Shown here piece after piece: positions 15,816 through 23,981 of a stretch of 64,000 bases of DNA. The notes beneath the pieces were generated by a model, which made no database searches, had not been told where the DNA came from, and was given only the letters and a program-made list of their open reading frames with translations. The stretch covers positions 42,640 to 106,639 of the forward strand of contig JAGRNR010000006.1 of assembly GCA_020440645.1 (NCBI GenBank), written 5' to 3'. Every line of letters starts with the position of its first letter. The first letter of the stretch is position 1. Source of the stretch: JAHEFU01 sp020440645 (GTDB taxonomy: Bacteria > 4484-113 > JAFGCY01). The position numbers were made by a program, and so were the translations under genes.

Positions 15816-17057
15816 ATGTCCGCCGGTAAACGCATCCTGCTGGGAGTCAGCGGCGGCATCGCCGCCTATCGCGCATGCGAGCTGACCCGCCTGTTCGTGC
15901 ACAGCGGCTGCGAGGTGCAGGTCGTACTTACTCCGGCGGCGGAGCAGTTCGTCTCCGCAATGACCTTCACCGCGCTCAGCGGCCGCCGCGCGCTTGTCAC
16001 CGATGACTACGACGGCGGCAGTGAAGAGCTGTACGCGCACCTCAACCTGACCCGCGGGATTGACTGCATGGTGGTGGCCCCGGCCACCGCGGACTGCATC
16101 GCCGACATGGCCCAGGGCCGCGCAGACCGCCTGCTGACCGCCTGCCACCTGAGCAATACCGCCCCGCTGGTCGTCGCCCCGGCAATGAATGTGCGGATGT
16201 GGGAACATCCCGCCGTGCAGGCCAATGTGCGCCTGCTGCGGGAGCGCCGTGCACATGTGATCGGCCCCGCCAGCGGCAGCCTGGCCTGTGGCGACGTCGG
16301 CAGCGGCCGGATGTCAGAACCGGAGGAGATCCACGACTTCGTGTTCGACGTGATCGCTTCCACTCCCTCTGACTTCAGCAGCGGCGAGCTGGCCGGCCGG
16401 CACATCATCGTCACCGCTGGCGGCACCCGAGAATACATAGACCCCGTCCGCTACATCACCAATGCCAGCACCGGCACGCTTGGCCTCGAGATCGCGGCCG
16501 CCCTGCTTGATGCAGGGGCCACGGTTGAACTGCTGGAGACCGGGATTGAACTGCGACCCGAGATGCTTGAGCGCCTCAGCGAAGTGACCCGCGTGCGCAC
16601 CGCCCTTGACATGCAGGGTGAGCTGGCGCGCCGCCTGCCCGATGCCGACGGCCTCGTGATGCTGGCCGCGGTGGCCGACTACGGCCCGGCGCAGTACATC
16701 TCCTCCAAGCGCAAGAAGGACGGCGACAGCTGGATGCTGGCGCTGTCAGAGACCCCCGACGTACTGGCCTCGATGCAGCAGCTGCGACGTCCGGACCAGG
16801 TGATCTGCGGCGTTTCGCTGGAGGACAGCGAATGGCTTGAACGGGCCAAGGACAAGGCCCGTCGCAAGGGTGCGGACATGCTGCTTGCAGTCGAGCTCGG
16901 CGGGGACCTGCCATTCGGGCGCTCCAAGTTAAACTGCGCGATGGTCACCGGCGATAGTGTTATTGCCGAACCGGGCTGGAGGGAGAAGCATGAGCTGGCA
17001 GCGCTGACCGCCCAGTGGATTGCCGGAAGACTCGGTGAGGCAGGCGCCGGGCACTGA
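15816..17057 (+). CDS. coaBC: Bifunctional phosphopantothenoylcysteine decarboxylase/synthetase
   Basis: Makes 4'-phosphopantetheine for coenzyme A. The N-terminal flavoprotein half (CoaC, residues ~1-185) has GVSGGIAAYRA, the catalytic His in HLNLTRGIDCMVVAPATAD, the PAMN motif, and the active Cys in GSLACGDVGSGRM. The C-terminal synthetase half (CoaB) begins at IIVTAGGTREYIDPVRYITN and has the AAVADYGPA block and a Lys cluster (SSKRKKDG) at the position that activates the phosphopantothenate. The length of 413 residues is normal. It follows rpoZ by 15 nt. Confidence 0.95.
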   Translation: MSAGKRILLGVSGGIAAYRACELTRLFVHSGCEVQVVLTPAAEQFVSAMTFTALSGRRALVTDDYDGGSEELYAHLNLTRGIDCMVVAPATADCIADMAQGRADRLLTACHLSNTAPLVVAPAMNVRMWEHPAVQANVRLLRERRAHVIGPASGSLACGDVGSGRMSEPEEIHDFVFDVIASTPSDFSSGELAGRHIIVTAGGTREYIDPVRYITNASTGTLGLEIAAALLDAGATVELLETGIELRPEMLERLSEVTRVRTALDMQGELARRLPDADGLVMLAAVADYGPAQYISSKRKKDGDSWMLALSETPDVLASMQQLRRPDQVICGVSLEDSEWLERAKDKARRKGADMLLAVELGGDLPFGRSKLNCAMVTGDSVIAEPGWREKHELAALTAQWIAGRLGEAGAGH

Positions 17058-17094
17058 CCGGTTCCATTCCAGTTATTAGCTTCAGGAGACCCAG

Positions 17095-17991
17095 GTGAGA
17101 ACAACCGCCACCGCCATCTTGCTTTCCATGCTCGTGCTGCTCTGTGCGGCACCGGCCAGCGCCGCGGGCAACAGCCCGGTTGCCAGCAAGGATGGCGTAA
17201 CCTTCACGCTTGACGACCTCAACATCTACTGGCTGCGCAACCTCGGCAAGGATGGCCTGCTGGACTTCTTCCAGACGATGGTCGTCTACCAGGAGGGCCT
17301 CAAGCAGGGCCTGCGCCCGACCCAGCAGGAGATGACGGACTTCGTGGACAACACGATGGGCCGCGATGTCTACAACCAGTTCAAGCTGCTGTACAGCGAG
17401 AAGAACGTCAACCAGCTGATCGAGTACACCATCGTCACCGCCAAGTACGAGACCTGGCTGCGTGACAAGATCAGCCGTGAGAAGAACATCAAGGTCACCG
17501 AGGATGAGGCCAACAAGTTCTTCCTCGAGAACATCGAGCAGTTCCACCTGCCGGAGGGTGCGCACCTGTCCATCATCTCCGTCGACAACGAGGCCGCCGC
17601 CAACACGGTGCTCTCGCGGCTTGGCAAGGGAGAGAATTTCGGTGACATCGCCGCCGAGGTGAACATGGACCCGGAGATGCGTGCCGTGCGTGGCGAGCTG
17701 GGCTCCTACCGTCGTGGAGAGGGCCTGCCGAAGCCGCTGGAGGATGCCGCCTTCTCCCTGCAGGAGGGCCAGTACAGCGGGATCATCAAGGGCAGCAACT
17801 ACCACATCGTGTATTGCCACCGGCGCTATCCGGAGGTCAGCCCGACCTTCGAGCAGATCAAGGAGCAGCTGATGGTCGACCTGCGCGAGGCCAAGATCGA
17901 CCCCTATTACCTTGATGCGCTCAACGACCTGATGAGCGACCAGCTGCCCAAGTTCAACATTGACGCGGAGCTCTTCCGGCCGGAAGAGTGA
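17095..17991 (+). CDS. PpiC-type periplasmic peptidyl-prolyl isomerase / foldase
   Basis: A 298-residue SurA/PrsA-like protein. GTG 17095 follows AGGAG (17083-17087). The signal peptide ends near the PASAAG site. An N-terminal helical chaperone domain (residues ~30-155) precedes a parvulin domain at about 160-245, recognised by AHLSIISVD, LGKGENFGDIAAE, RGELGSYRRGEGLPKPLEDAAFSLQEGQYSGIIK and YHIVYCHRR. There is no Cys lipobox, so it is probably soluble in the periplasm rather than a PrsA lipoprotein. It is likely the last gene of the gmk operon or has its own promoter; a 476-nt gene-free stretch follows. Confidence 0.87.
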   Translation: MRTTATAILLSMLVLLCAAPASAAGNSPVASKDGVTFTLDDLNIYWLRNLGKDGLLDFFQTMVVYQEGLKQGLRPTQQEMTDFVDNTMGRDVYNQFKLLYSEKNVNQLIEYTIVTAKYETWLRDKISREKNIKVTEDEANKFFLENIEQFHLPEGAHLSIISVDNEAAANTVLSRLGKGENFGDIAAEVNMDPEMRAVRGELGSYRRGEGLPKPLEDAAFSLQEGQYSGIIKGSNYHIVYCHRRYPEVSPTFEQIKEQLMVDLREAKIDPYYLDALNDLMSDQLPKFNIDAELFRPEE

Positions 17992-18190
17992 GTTAAAAGG
18001 CAACGCAAAACCGGGCGTGGCAGGAATGCCGCGCACTTTTCACTTTCTGCCGCCAGCCGGACGACCTGTCAATGCCAGAAATGGAACCAGCCGGCTGCCT
18101 GGCAGCGCAGCACCCCCGGCCGCCGTGCCGGGCTGCCGATTCCTGGCCAGGCTGGCGATCCAAGTCCAAGCCAAGGCTGAGCAGTGGTCG

Positions 18191-18441
18191 TGCCAATCCT
18201 TTGAGCCCCAGCTGGAGGGCCTGTTGGAAATCGCTTCCCTGTTGCCTGCCGGATGGCCTGCCAACAGTTAACAGTTTCCAGCGATCGATCCTGCCAATCC
18301 CCCCGGGGGCCGGGTGCCAACGCTTCCGGCAACGCCGGAAAATGCCAACAATTTGCCGGATTTCACCGGAAATTCGCCAAAAACACGCGGTTTCTGGCAA
18401 TATTCCGGGCAAAAGGGCTTGACTTGCGCTAATATTGCCAA
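18191..18441 (+). promoter_or_regulatory. Cluster of TGCCAA motifs in gene-free region
   Basis: The gene-free stretch 17992-18467 holds six exact TGCCAA copies, all on the plus strand, at 18191, 18259, 18292, 18315, 18343 and 18436, plus CGCCAA at 18375 and inverted CCGGCAA/TTGCCGG near 18326-18359. The last copy lies between the -35 and -10 of the downstream promoter. This looks like a multi-site operator, though no regulator can be named. Confidence 0.45.
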
Positions 18442-18447
18442 TAGTAC
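18419..18447 (+). promoter_or_regulatory. Promoter of the AHSA1-like gene
   Basis: TTGACT (18419-18424), 17-nt spacer, TAGTAC (18442-18447). A TGCCAA copy (18436-18441) sits immediately before the -10. Confidence 0.5.
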
Positions 18448-18467
18448 TTCTCTAAGGAGTAGACAAA

Positions 18468-19007
18468 ATGGCAAGGAAAACCACTTACAGAAGTCGCATT
18501 CAGCGCACCATCGATGCTCCCGCCGCCAAGGCGTTCGATGCGTGGGTTGATGCGAAGACGAATGCCAAATGGTATGCGTCCAGTGCAAACCACGACGCCA
18601 AGGTCGGTGGTGCATACAGCAACAGCAACGGTGACAAGGGCCAGTTCCTTGAGGTCTCCAAGGGCAAGAAGCTCCGCTACACCTGGGAGAACCCGAAGAA
18701 CGCCCCCGGCACCGTCGTCACCGTGAACTTCCGTCCCTTCGGCCGCAACAAGTGCAAGGTCCAGGTGACCCACTCCAAGCTGCCCAAGAAGACTGACATC
18801 GACAAGTTCCAGGAGTACTGGAACTGGGCGACTGACAGCCTCAAGAGCTTCATCGACAACGGCCGCCGCATGACCATGGATGCTTGGAAGAAGGCCCAGG
18901 CCGCTGAAGCCAAGGCTGCCGCCGCCGCCAAGGCCGCCCCGGCCAAGAAGGCTGCCCCGGCCCGCAAGCCGGCTGCCAAGAAGGCCGCACCCGCACGCAA
19001 GAAGTAG
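18468..19007 (+). CDS. AHSA1-like (SRPBCC) domain fused to histone H1-like Lys/Ala tail
   Basis: A 179-residue protein. ATG 18468 follows AAGGAG (18454-18459) by 8 nt. Residues ~5-135 form an AHSA1/SRPBCC domain: RTIDAPAAKAFDAWVDAKTNAKWY, GGAYSNSNGDKGQFLEV, LRYTWENP and a long C-terminal helix WNWATDSLKSFIDNG. Residues ~140-179 are a low-complexity tail of Lys, Ala, Pro and Arg (AKKAAPARKPAAKK repeats) like the DNA-binding C-terminus of histone H1 or bacterial Hc1/AlgP proteins. The basic tail suggests nucleic-acid association. The fusion is unusual and the role unknown; stress or nucleoid functions are guesses. It has its own promoter with clustered TGCCAA motifs. Confidence 0.82.
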   Translation: MARKTTYRSRIQRTIDAPAAKAFDAWVDAKTNAKWYASSANHDAKVGGAYSNSNGDKGQFLEVSKGKKLRYTWENPKNAPGTVVTVNFRPFGRNKCKVQVTHSKLPKKTDIDKFQEYWNWATDSLKSFIDNGRRMTMDAWKKAQAAEAKAAAAAKAAPAKKAAPARKPAAKKAAPARKK

Positions 19008-19079
19008 TCAATCCGGCAAGCCGGATTCACCGGGGCAGGGCCGTTTCGGTCCTGCCCCTCTCATTTTTCTGGACTGCCA

Positions 19080-19691
19080 ATGGCCGCTGACGACAGCTTC
19101 TCCGGGTTCTGGGACGGGATGTACCAGAATGGCAGCTACCTCGAACTGTGGGAGGAACATGAGCCGGATCCGCTGGTCGGCCGGCTGCTGGCCAGCCTTG
19201 CGCTGCCAGCCGGTACTCGCGTGCTGGACCTGGGCTGCGGCACCGGGCTGGAAGCCTGCGCAATGGCCGGGCTGGGCTGGATTGCCAGTGGGATAGACAT
19301 CAGCGAAACCGCTGTCAGCATGGCCCGTGAACGCAGCGCAGCGCTCGGACTCGAGCTGGACTGGCGCGTTGGCAGCGTACTTGAACTCCCCTGGGATGAC
19401 GACTCCTTCGAGCTGCTCACCGACCGCGGCTGCCTGCACCTGATCCCGCACTCCAAGTGGCGCCGGTATGCAGCCGAGGCCCACCGCGTGCTGCGTCCTG
19501 CCAGCCGGCTGCTCCTGCGCGCCTGCAGCGACTGTGGCAACCCGGACTTCAGCTGCCTGTCACGGGAAATGCTGGAGGAGCACCTGTTGCCGGCAGGCTT
19601 CCGGCTGCTGGAAAGCACCCCGCTGCAGCTTGCCAACCGCCGCGGTGGCCTGCCGGGCCTGCTGTGTCTGCTAGAATCCGCCCATGCCTGA
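19080..19691 (+). CDS. Class I SAM-dependent methyltransferase
   Basis: A 203-residue Rossmann-fold methyltransferase. Motif I is VLDLGCGTGLEACAMA (residues ~42-57); the acidic residue ending strand 2 is in GIDISETAVSMAR; motif III/IV-like residues are DDDSFELLTDRGCLHLIP, and RVLRPASRLLLRA is the typical post-motif strand. The substrate cannot be predicted; the family is close to small-molecule or tellurite/thiopurine-like methyltransferases. The last 8 nt overlap the next gene. Confidence 0.85.
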   Translation: MAADDSFSGFWDGMYQNGSYLELWEEHEPDPLVGRLLASLALPAGTRVLDLGCGTGLEACAMAGLGWIASGIDISETAVSMARERSAALGLELDWRVGSVLELPWDDDSFELLTDRGCLHLIPHSKWRRYAAEAHRVLRPASRLLLRACSDCGNPDFSCLSREMLEEHLLPAGFRLLESTPLQLANRRGGLPGLLCLLESAHA

Positions 19692-20067
19692 GGGCGATGA
19701 CAGGTGGGCAGGGCAGGATCCGCAGGTGCACTCCAGTGGACATGCCCGGCGCATGCGCGAACTGGAGGAGGAGCTGGAGGTGGCGCGCCGCCAGGCCGAG
19801 ATCGAAAAGGCCCGCGCCGAAGCCGTCGTCAGCCACCTCGTGGTCGAGAACCATGAGCTGCGCCGCCAGGGTCCTGCCATCCCGGCGCAGCAGTCCGACC
19901 GCAAGCCCCGACGCAATACGGGCTGGATGCTCGCCGGCCGGCTGGCCGCCAGCGTCAGCTCGATGCTGCTTGGACTGCTGAGCTGCGTGACCTTCCTGCT
20001 GTTCGCCGTACTGGTCTGGGCATACTGGCCGGAAATATCAGGCATCATCTTCCCGCCGAACCAGTAG
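19684..20067 (+). CDS. Coiled-coil, C-terminally membrane-anchored protein
   Basis: A 127-residue protein of unknown family. Residues ~18-60 form a charged helix predicted to coil (RRMRELEEELEVARRQAEIEKARAEAVV), then a basic linker (RKPRRNTG), then one long hydrophobic segment at about 85-118 (MLLGLLSCVTFLLFAVLVWAYW). ATG 19684 lies inside the end of the methyltransferase gene and has no Shine-Dalgarno sequence; TAGAAT at 19672-19677 is 6 nt before it, fitting a leaderless promoter within the upstream coding sequence. It precedes the TonB-ExbBD genes and may be co-transcribed with them. Confidence 0.65.
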   Translation: MPEGDDRWAGQDPQVHSSGHARRMRELEEELEVARRQAEIEKARAEAVVSHLVVENHELRRQGPAIPAQQSDRKPRRNTGWMLAGRLAASVSSMLLGLLSCVTFLLFAVLVWAYWPEISGIIFPPNQ

Positions 20068-20243
20068 ACTGCTGGATGTCCCAAGCATTCAGGTTCGTTT
20101 GACCGGGATGGACGGCACCGGCATGTCCCGGCAGCGTGAACCTGCTAAATCAAATCATTTGCATATATCCCGCGTCCTGTATCCGTGCGGATTTACATGT
20201 ACGGACGGTACTCCGAATATTCTATGTACGCATTGGTGCTTTC

Positions 20244-21392
20244 GTGAGCAGGCATTACGACAGAGTGGATCCCGGGCCGCACAGTCCGGAGGCTGAACGC
20301 AGGCGCAACCTGCAGTTCCTGCTCGCCTCGATTCTGCTCAATGTGCTGGTGATCCTGCTGCTGCCGGCCCTGACCCGCCAGGTCGAACTGCCGCTGGTGT
20401 TCCAGGTTGAGCTGATCGATCCGGCGGACCCACCCAGGCCGAAGCCGCAGGTGCCGCTGATCGTGCCGACGGAGGAAGGGCTGACCGCCCAGGCCGCCGG
20501 GGCACAGTCCAATGCCGCCGCCCTGCAGAACATGCAGCAGGCCCCCAGCAACAGCAGTGCGCCGACCCAGGCATCCAGCCCCTCGAACCTCAAGCCCTCC
20601 ACCGATCCGCGCGATGCAGGGGCAACACCGCAGCCGGGCCAGGCCAGCAACAGCTCGAGCATGACCCAGGTGCCGCAAACGAATGCCGACAACCCGAACA
20701 GCTCGACGGTGGTTGACACCAAGCGCCCGGTCAAGACCCAGCAGTCGCCGGAGAAGGTAAAGCCCTCCGGTGAGAGCAGCCCGAGCAACAAGGACGTCAA
20801 GCCCTCGCAGCAGCAGGACAAGCCCGCCACCAACGAGCCCGCTGTCAACGTCAATTCCAATGCCCCGGCGAAGCCCGTGCAGGATGCGACCCAGCCAGCC
20901 ACCAAGCCGGCCGAGGAGCAGCACAGCCCGGACGTCAAGGTGCCGGACAAGCCCGCCGAGAAGCAGAACGAGCCCTCGGTGACGGTTTCCCCTGAGAACA
21001 ACCCGCAGGTGAATGTCAGCGCTGACAAGCCTGACAGCAACACCACCGGCTCCGTGGACCCGGGCCCGCCCGCCGCGCCTCCCGGACCGAGCCAGGCCGA
21101 GCTGAACATCCTCGGTGACTACGGCGATGCGGCACGCAAGAAGATCCGCCGCCTGGTGCGCACCCCGGAACGTGCGCGCGAGCGTGACATCAAGGGCCCC
21201 GTGACCTTCGAGTTCGAAGTGGACCGCAATGGCAAGCTCTTGAGCGTGAAGGCCATCGAGAGCCCGCACAAGATCCTTGAGCAGGAATGCTTCGAGGCCA
21301 CGCGCGTCGCGGCACCCTTCGGCAAGTTCCCGCCGGAGATCACTGTCAAGAGCTGGAAGTTCCGCATGAAGCTCGAATTCCCGATCGTCTGA
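20244..21392 (+). CDS. tonB: TonB-like energy transducer
   Basis: A 382-residue TonB-family protein. The N-terminus has a short basic cytoplasmic part and one membrane segment (LQFLLASILLNVLVILLLPAL, residues ~27-47). Residues ~60-290 are a long Pro/Ser/Asn/Lys-rich periplasm-spanning linker, far longer than in E. coli TonB. The C-terminal ~90 residues are a TonB box-binding domain (GPVTFEFEVDRNGKLLSVKAIESP, CFEATRVAAPFGKFPPE). GTG 20244 is chosen because it keeps the anchor at the N-terminus; no ribosome binding site is obvious, and a TATTCT lies at 20218. exbB and exbD follow directly. Confidence 0.85.
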   Translation: MSRHYDRVDPGPHSPEAERRRNLQFLLASILLNVLVILLLPALTRQVELPLVFQVELIDPADPPRPKPQVPLIVPTEEGLTAQAAGAQSNAAALQNMQQAPSNSSAPTQASSPSNLKPSTDPRDAGATPQPGQASNSSSMTQVPQTNADNPNSSTVVDTKRPVKTQQSPEKVKPSGESSPSNKDVKPSQQQDKPATNEPAVNVNSNAPAKPVQDATQPATKPAEEQHSPDVKVPDKPAEKQNEPSVTVSPENNPQVNVSADKPDSNTTGSVDPGPPAAPPGPSQAELNILGDYGDAARKKIRRLVRTPERARERDIKGPVTFEFEVDRNGKLLSVKAIESPHKILEQECFEATRVAAPFGKFPPEITVKSWKFRMKLEFPIV

Positions 21393-21416
21393 GGCCCCAT
21401 TGGGCAAGGAGCGTCT

Positions 21417-22040
21417 GTGATCCTGGTGATTAACGGTCTTGAATGGTTCAGCAAGGGTGGCTGGGCGATGTACCCGCTCGCGGTCATCTCGCTGTACACC
21501 GTGTTCGTGATCCTCAACCGGCTCTACTTCTTCACTCGGTTCATCCCTGAAACCGACACCGAACTGGAGAACGTGCTGCGCGGCACGGCCCTGCTGCCGG
21601 AGCGCCTGAATGGCGAACTGGCACCGCTGCTGGCCCGTGGCATGCAGGATGGACGGATCGACCGCCGCCGGGCGGAACTGGCCGTCGAGCAGGAGCTGCT
21701 GGAGGGCATGCAGTTCCTCAATTCGCTGGACACCGTCACCCAGGTTGCGCCGATGTTCGGCCTGATCGGCACGGTGACCGGCATGGTGCAGACCTTCCGC
21801 ACCGTGGCCGAGCTGCAGGGCCAGGTCAACCCCTCCGTGCTGGCCGGCGGCATCTGGGAGGCACTCTTGACAACGGTGGCCGGCCTGATGATCGCCATCC
21901 CGGCCGTGATCGCGTTCCGCTACTTCCGCAGCCGGCTGCTGCGCTGGCAGAACCACCTTAACACGATTGTTGACGACTGCGTGAAGATCACCGCCGAGCG
22001 TGGCCCGGTGCGTGTTGCCGTGGAAGGCGGTGAAGGCTGA
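21417..22040 (+). CDS. exbB: ExbB/TolQ-type proton channel subunit
   Basis: A 207-residue MotA/TolQ/ExbB protein with three membrane helices: one near the N-terminus (WAMYPLAVISLYTVFVIL) and two near residues 105-130 and 145-165. The family signature APMFGLIGTVTGMVQTF and TTVAGLMIAIPAV are intact. GTG 21417 is preceded by AAGGAG (21405-21410). With ExbD it forms the proton-driven motor that energises TonB. It overlaps exbD by 1 nt (TGATG). Confidence 0.92.
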   Translation: MILVINGLEWFSKGGWAMYPLAVISLYTVFVILNRLYFFTRFIPETDTELENVLRGTALLPERLNGELAPLLARGMQDGRIDRRRAELAVEQELLEGMQFLNSLDTVTQVAPMFGLIGTVTGMVQTFRTVAELQGQVNPSVLAGGIWEALLTTVAGLMIAIPAVIAFRYFRSRLLRWQNHLNTIVDDCVKITAERGPVRVAVEGGEG

Positions 22041-22447
22041 TGAAGGTCAGCCAGATGCTGGAAAGCGGTGGCGGGTTGCCCTTCGCGCCGATGCTGGACG
22101 TGATCTTCCTGCTGCTGATCTTCTTCATGCTGATCACGCGCTACCTGCCACCCTCGCTGTCGGTCACGCTGCCGGAGGCGGACTCCGCGGCGGTTGACGA
22201 CAAGCCTTCCGTGATGATATCGATAGATGAGGCGGGCCTGCTGGCGGTGGATGGCGTGGAGTACCAGTGGGAGGCCCTGCCGCGCCTGTTCGAGGGCAGT
22301 GACCCGGAGACGAGCGTGCGCATCGCCGCCGACCGCGGCACGGACTACGAGCTGGTGGTGCGCGCGATGGACGCCGCCGGCCAGGCCGGGCTGACGCATA
22401 TCGCGCTGGAGACGGCGCCCGGTGCGCTGTCCGGCGCAACGAACTGA
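22040..22447 (+). CDS. exbD: ExbD/TolR-type proton channel subunit
   Basis: A 135-residue biopolymer-transport protein. The single N-terminal membrane helix contains the essential Asp in PMLDVIFLLLIFFMLITRY; a periplasmic domain follows (VMISIDEAGLLAVDGVEY, VRIAADRGTDYELVVRAMDAA), which matches ExbD. It is coupled to exbB by a 1-nt overlap. TonB-ExbB-ExbD would power uptake through an outer-membrane receptor, but no such receptor gene lies in this window. Confidence 0.92.
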   Translation: MKVSQMLESGGGLPFAPMLDVIFLLLIFFMLITRYLPPSLSVTLPEADSAAVDDKPSVMISIDEAGLLAVDGVEYQWEALPRLFEGSDPETSVRIAADRGTDYELVVRAMDAAGQAGLTHIALETAPGALSGATN

Positions 22448-22500
22448 CAACATAGACCAAACAGGCCCGTGGATGCCGCGGGTGAGATGGAGGATGCAAG

Positions 22501-23979
22501 GTGGGATACGGTCCCGGCTCCTACAACGGGAAACAGGACTTGCTGGAACAGCTCAGGGCCAAGCGCCGCAAGCGCCAGGCCCGGCTGCTGGCATTCTCGA
22601 TCATGGCAACGGCGGGACTGCTGCTGCTGGTCGTGCTGGTGGTCGGCCTGAAGAGCTGCATCTCCGGCCCGGGCAGTGGGCCACAGCAACTGGACCAGGC
22701 GCAGCTGCCCCCGGAAGTGCAGACCACCGCCGCCAGCGAGGCCGGGCAGATCGACTTCCGCCCGGAACCGCTGTTCACCGCACTTGGCAGTGAGCTCCTG
22801 CTCAGTGCCAATGCCGGCATGGTGGACGGCCAGCCCTCATCCGGGCTGGTGGAGAAGCTGGTGGCGCATTCGATCAGTGACGGCAAGCAGGCCTGGGAAC
22901 GGCCCGTCAATGACATCCTGTCCGGCATCCTCGTCAGCGGTGGCAACCTGGTGGTGCACCGCGAGGACGACCACGGCTTCAGTGCGCAGGCCTTCAGCCT
23001 GGCGGATGGCAGTCCGGTCTGGGACTTCAGCATCGACGGCGCGCAGAACATCAGCCTGGCACATGACAATGCGCGGCTGGCGGTGGCCTACAACCTGGCC
23101 GATGGCTACCGCGTGGCAATCTACGACACGGTGAAGGGCGTGAAGGGCAGCGGCAAGATGCTGCAGGGTGCCAACACGACGATGCTGGATGTCAGCCGGA
23201 TGAACATGCGATTCATCGGCACGCAGCTGCTCTATACCGTCGACCGCACGGTCGGCATGATAGACATCGAGAAGGGCAGCGCCTGGGCTGAGACCGGCAG
23301 CACACAGGTGATCATCGCCAGTCCGGACCCGGCCAACAACCAGGTTTACGTGCTGAGCTGGGGCAACGGGGCGGACAGCCTGGTGCTGCATGTGCGTGAC
23401 TTCGCCGACGGCAAGGGCAAGGAGCTGGATCGCTTCGAGACCACCGCCGAGTGGCCGGTGATGGTGGCTGACGACGGCTACCTGCTGCTGGCCTGCTCGG
23501 ACCAGCGCGCTGACGGGAAGTTTGACACGACCGTGCGCCTGTTCCGCAAGGACTCGCGTGACACCTATGTGCGCGAGACGCTGGAGGGCGTGGTCGTCGA
23601 GGATGCGATGCCGCTGGCCAGCGGGCTGTTCGTGCTCGGCACCAACCGCAGCACCGGCAATCCTGACAACCCGGCCAGCGGCGGGCAGCTGCACCTCGTC
23701 AATGCCGAGGACGGCAGTGTGACCGAGTTCGAGGGCATGCGCGAGAACGTGGAGTACACCATCCGCTTCGGTGAGGACCGGCTGGTGCTGCTTGACAACG
23801 GCGACATCCGCCGCATCGAACTCGGGGACTCCCGTGCGGTAAAGGTGCGCCGCGCCGCCTACCCGATGCTCAGGCCGCTGTTCAGCCCGGACATGGACGT
23901 GCTCGGTGTGCTCAGCACGCAGCCGGAGTCAGTGCCGGGCAGCGCCGGCAGCCGCATGCAGGCCGTGATCTTCCGCTAG
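22501..23979 (+). CDS. Membrane-anchored beta-propeller (PQQ/WD-like) protein
   Basis: A 492-residue protein. The start is GTG 22501 with GGAGG upstream. A positively charged N-terminus (AKRRKRQAR) and one transmembrane helix at ~30-50 are followed by a large extracytoplasmic part. This has repeating beta-blade patterns (GKQAWERPVND, DGSPVWDFSIDG, YRVAIYDTVKG, GQLHLVNAEDGSV) typical of PQQ-like seven- or eight-bladed propellers. It lies 53 nt after exbD and is probably in the same transcript. The role in uptake or envelope assembly is not clear; BamB has this fold but is a lipoprotein, unlike this one. The gene converges on fabF. Confidence 0.7.
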   Translation: MGYGPGSYNGKQDLLEQLRAKRRKRQARLLAFSIMATAGLLLLVVLVVGLKSCISGPGSGPQQLDQAQLPPEVQTTAASEAGQIDFRPEPLFTALGSELLLSANAGMVDGQPSSGLVEKLVAHSISDGKQAWERPVNDILSGILVSGGNLVVHREDDHGFSAQAFSLADGSPVWDFSIDGAQNISLAHDNARLAVAYNLADGYRVAIYDTVKGVKGSGKMLQGANTTMLDVSRMNMRFIGTQLLYTVDRTVGMIDIEKGSAWAETGSTQVIIASPDPANNQVYVLSWGNGADSLVLHVRDFADGKGKELDRFETTAEWPVMVADDGYLLLACSDQRADGKFDTTVRLFRKDSRDTYVRETLEGVVVEDAMPLASGLFVLGTNRSTGNPDNPASGGQLHLVNAEDGSVTEFEGMRENVEYTIRFGEDRLVLLDNGDIRRIELGDSRAVKVRRAAYPMLRPLFSPDMDVLGVLSTQPESVPGSAGSRMQAVIFR

Positions 23980-23981
23980 GC

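Noticed and set aside
20193..21956. 587-residue open frame on the minus strand opposite tonB and exbB
   Set aside because: It lies entirely over well-supported plus-strand genes; its product is low-complexity and without family features. Long antisense frames are common in GC-rich DNA.
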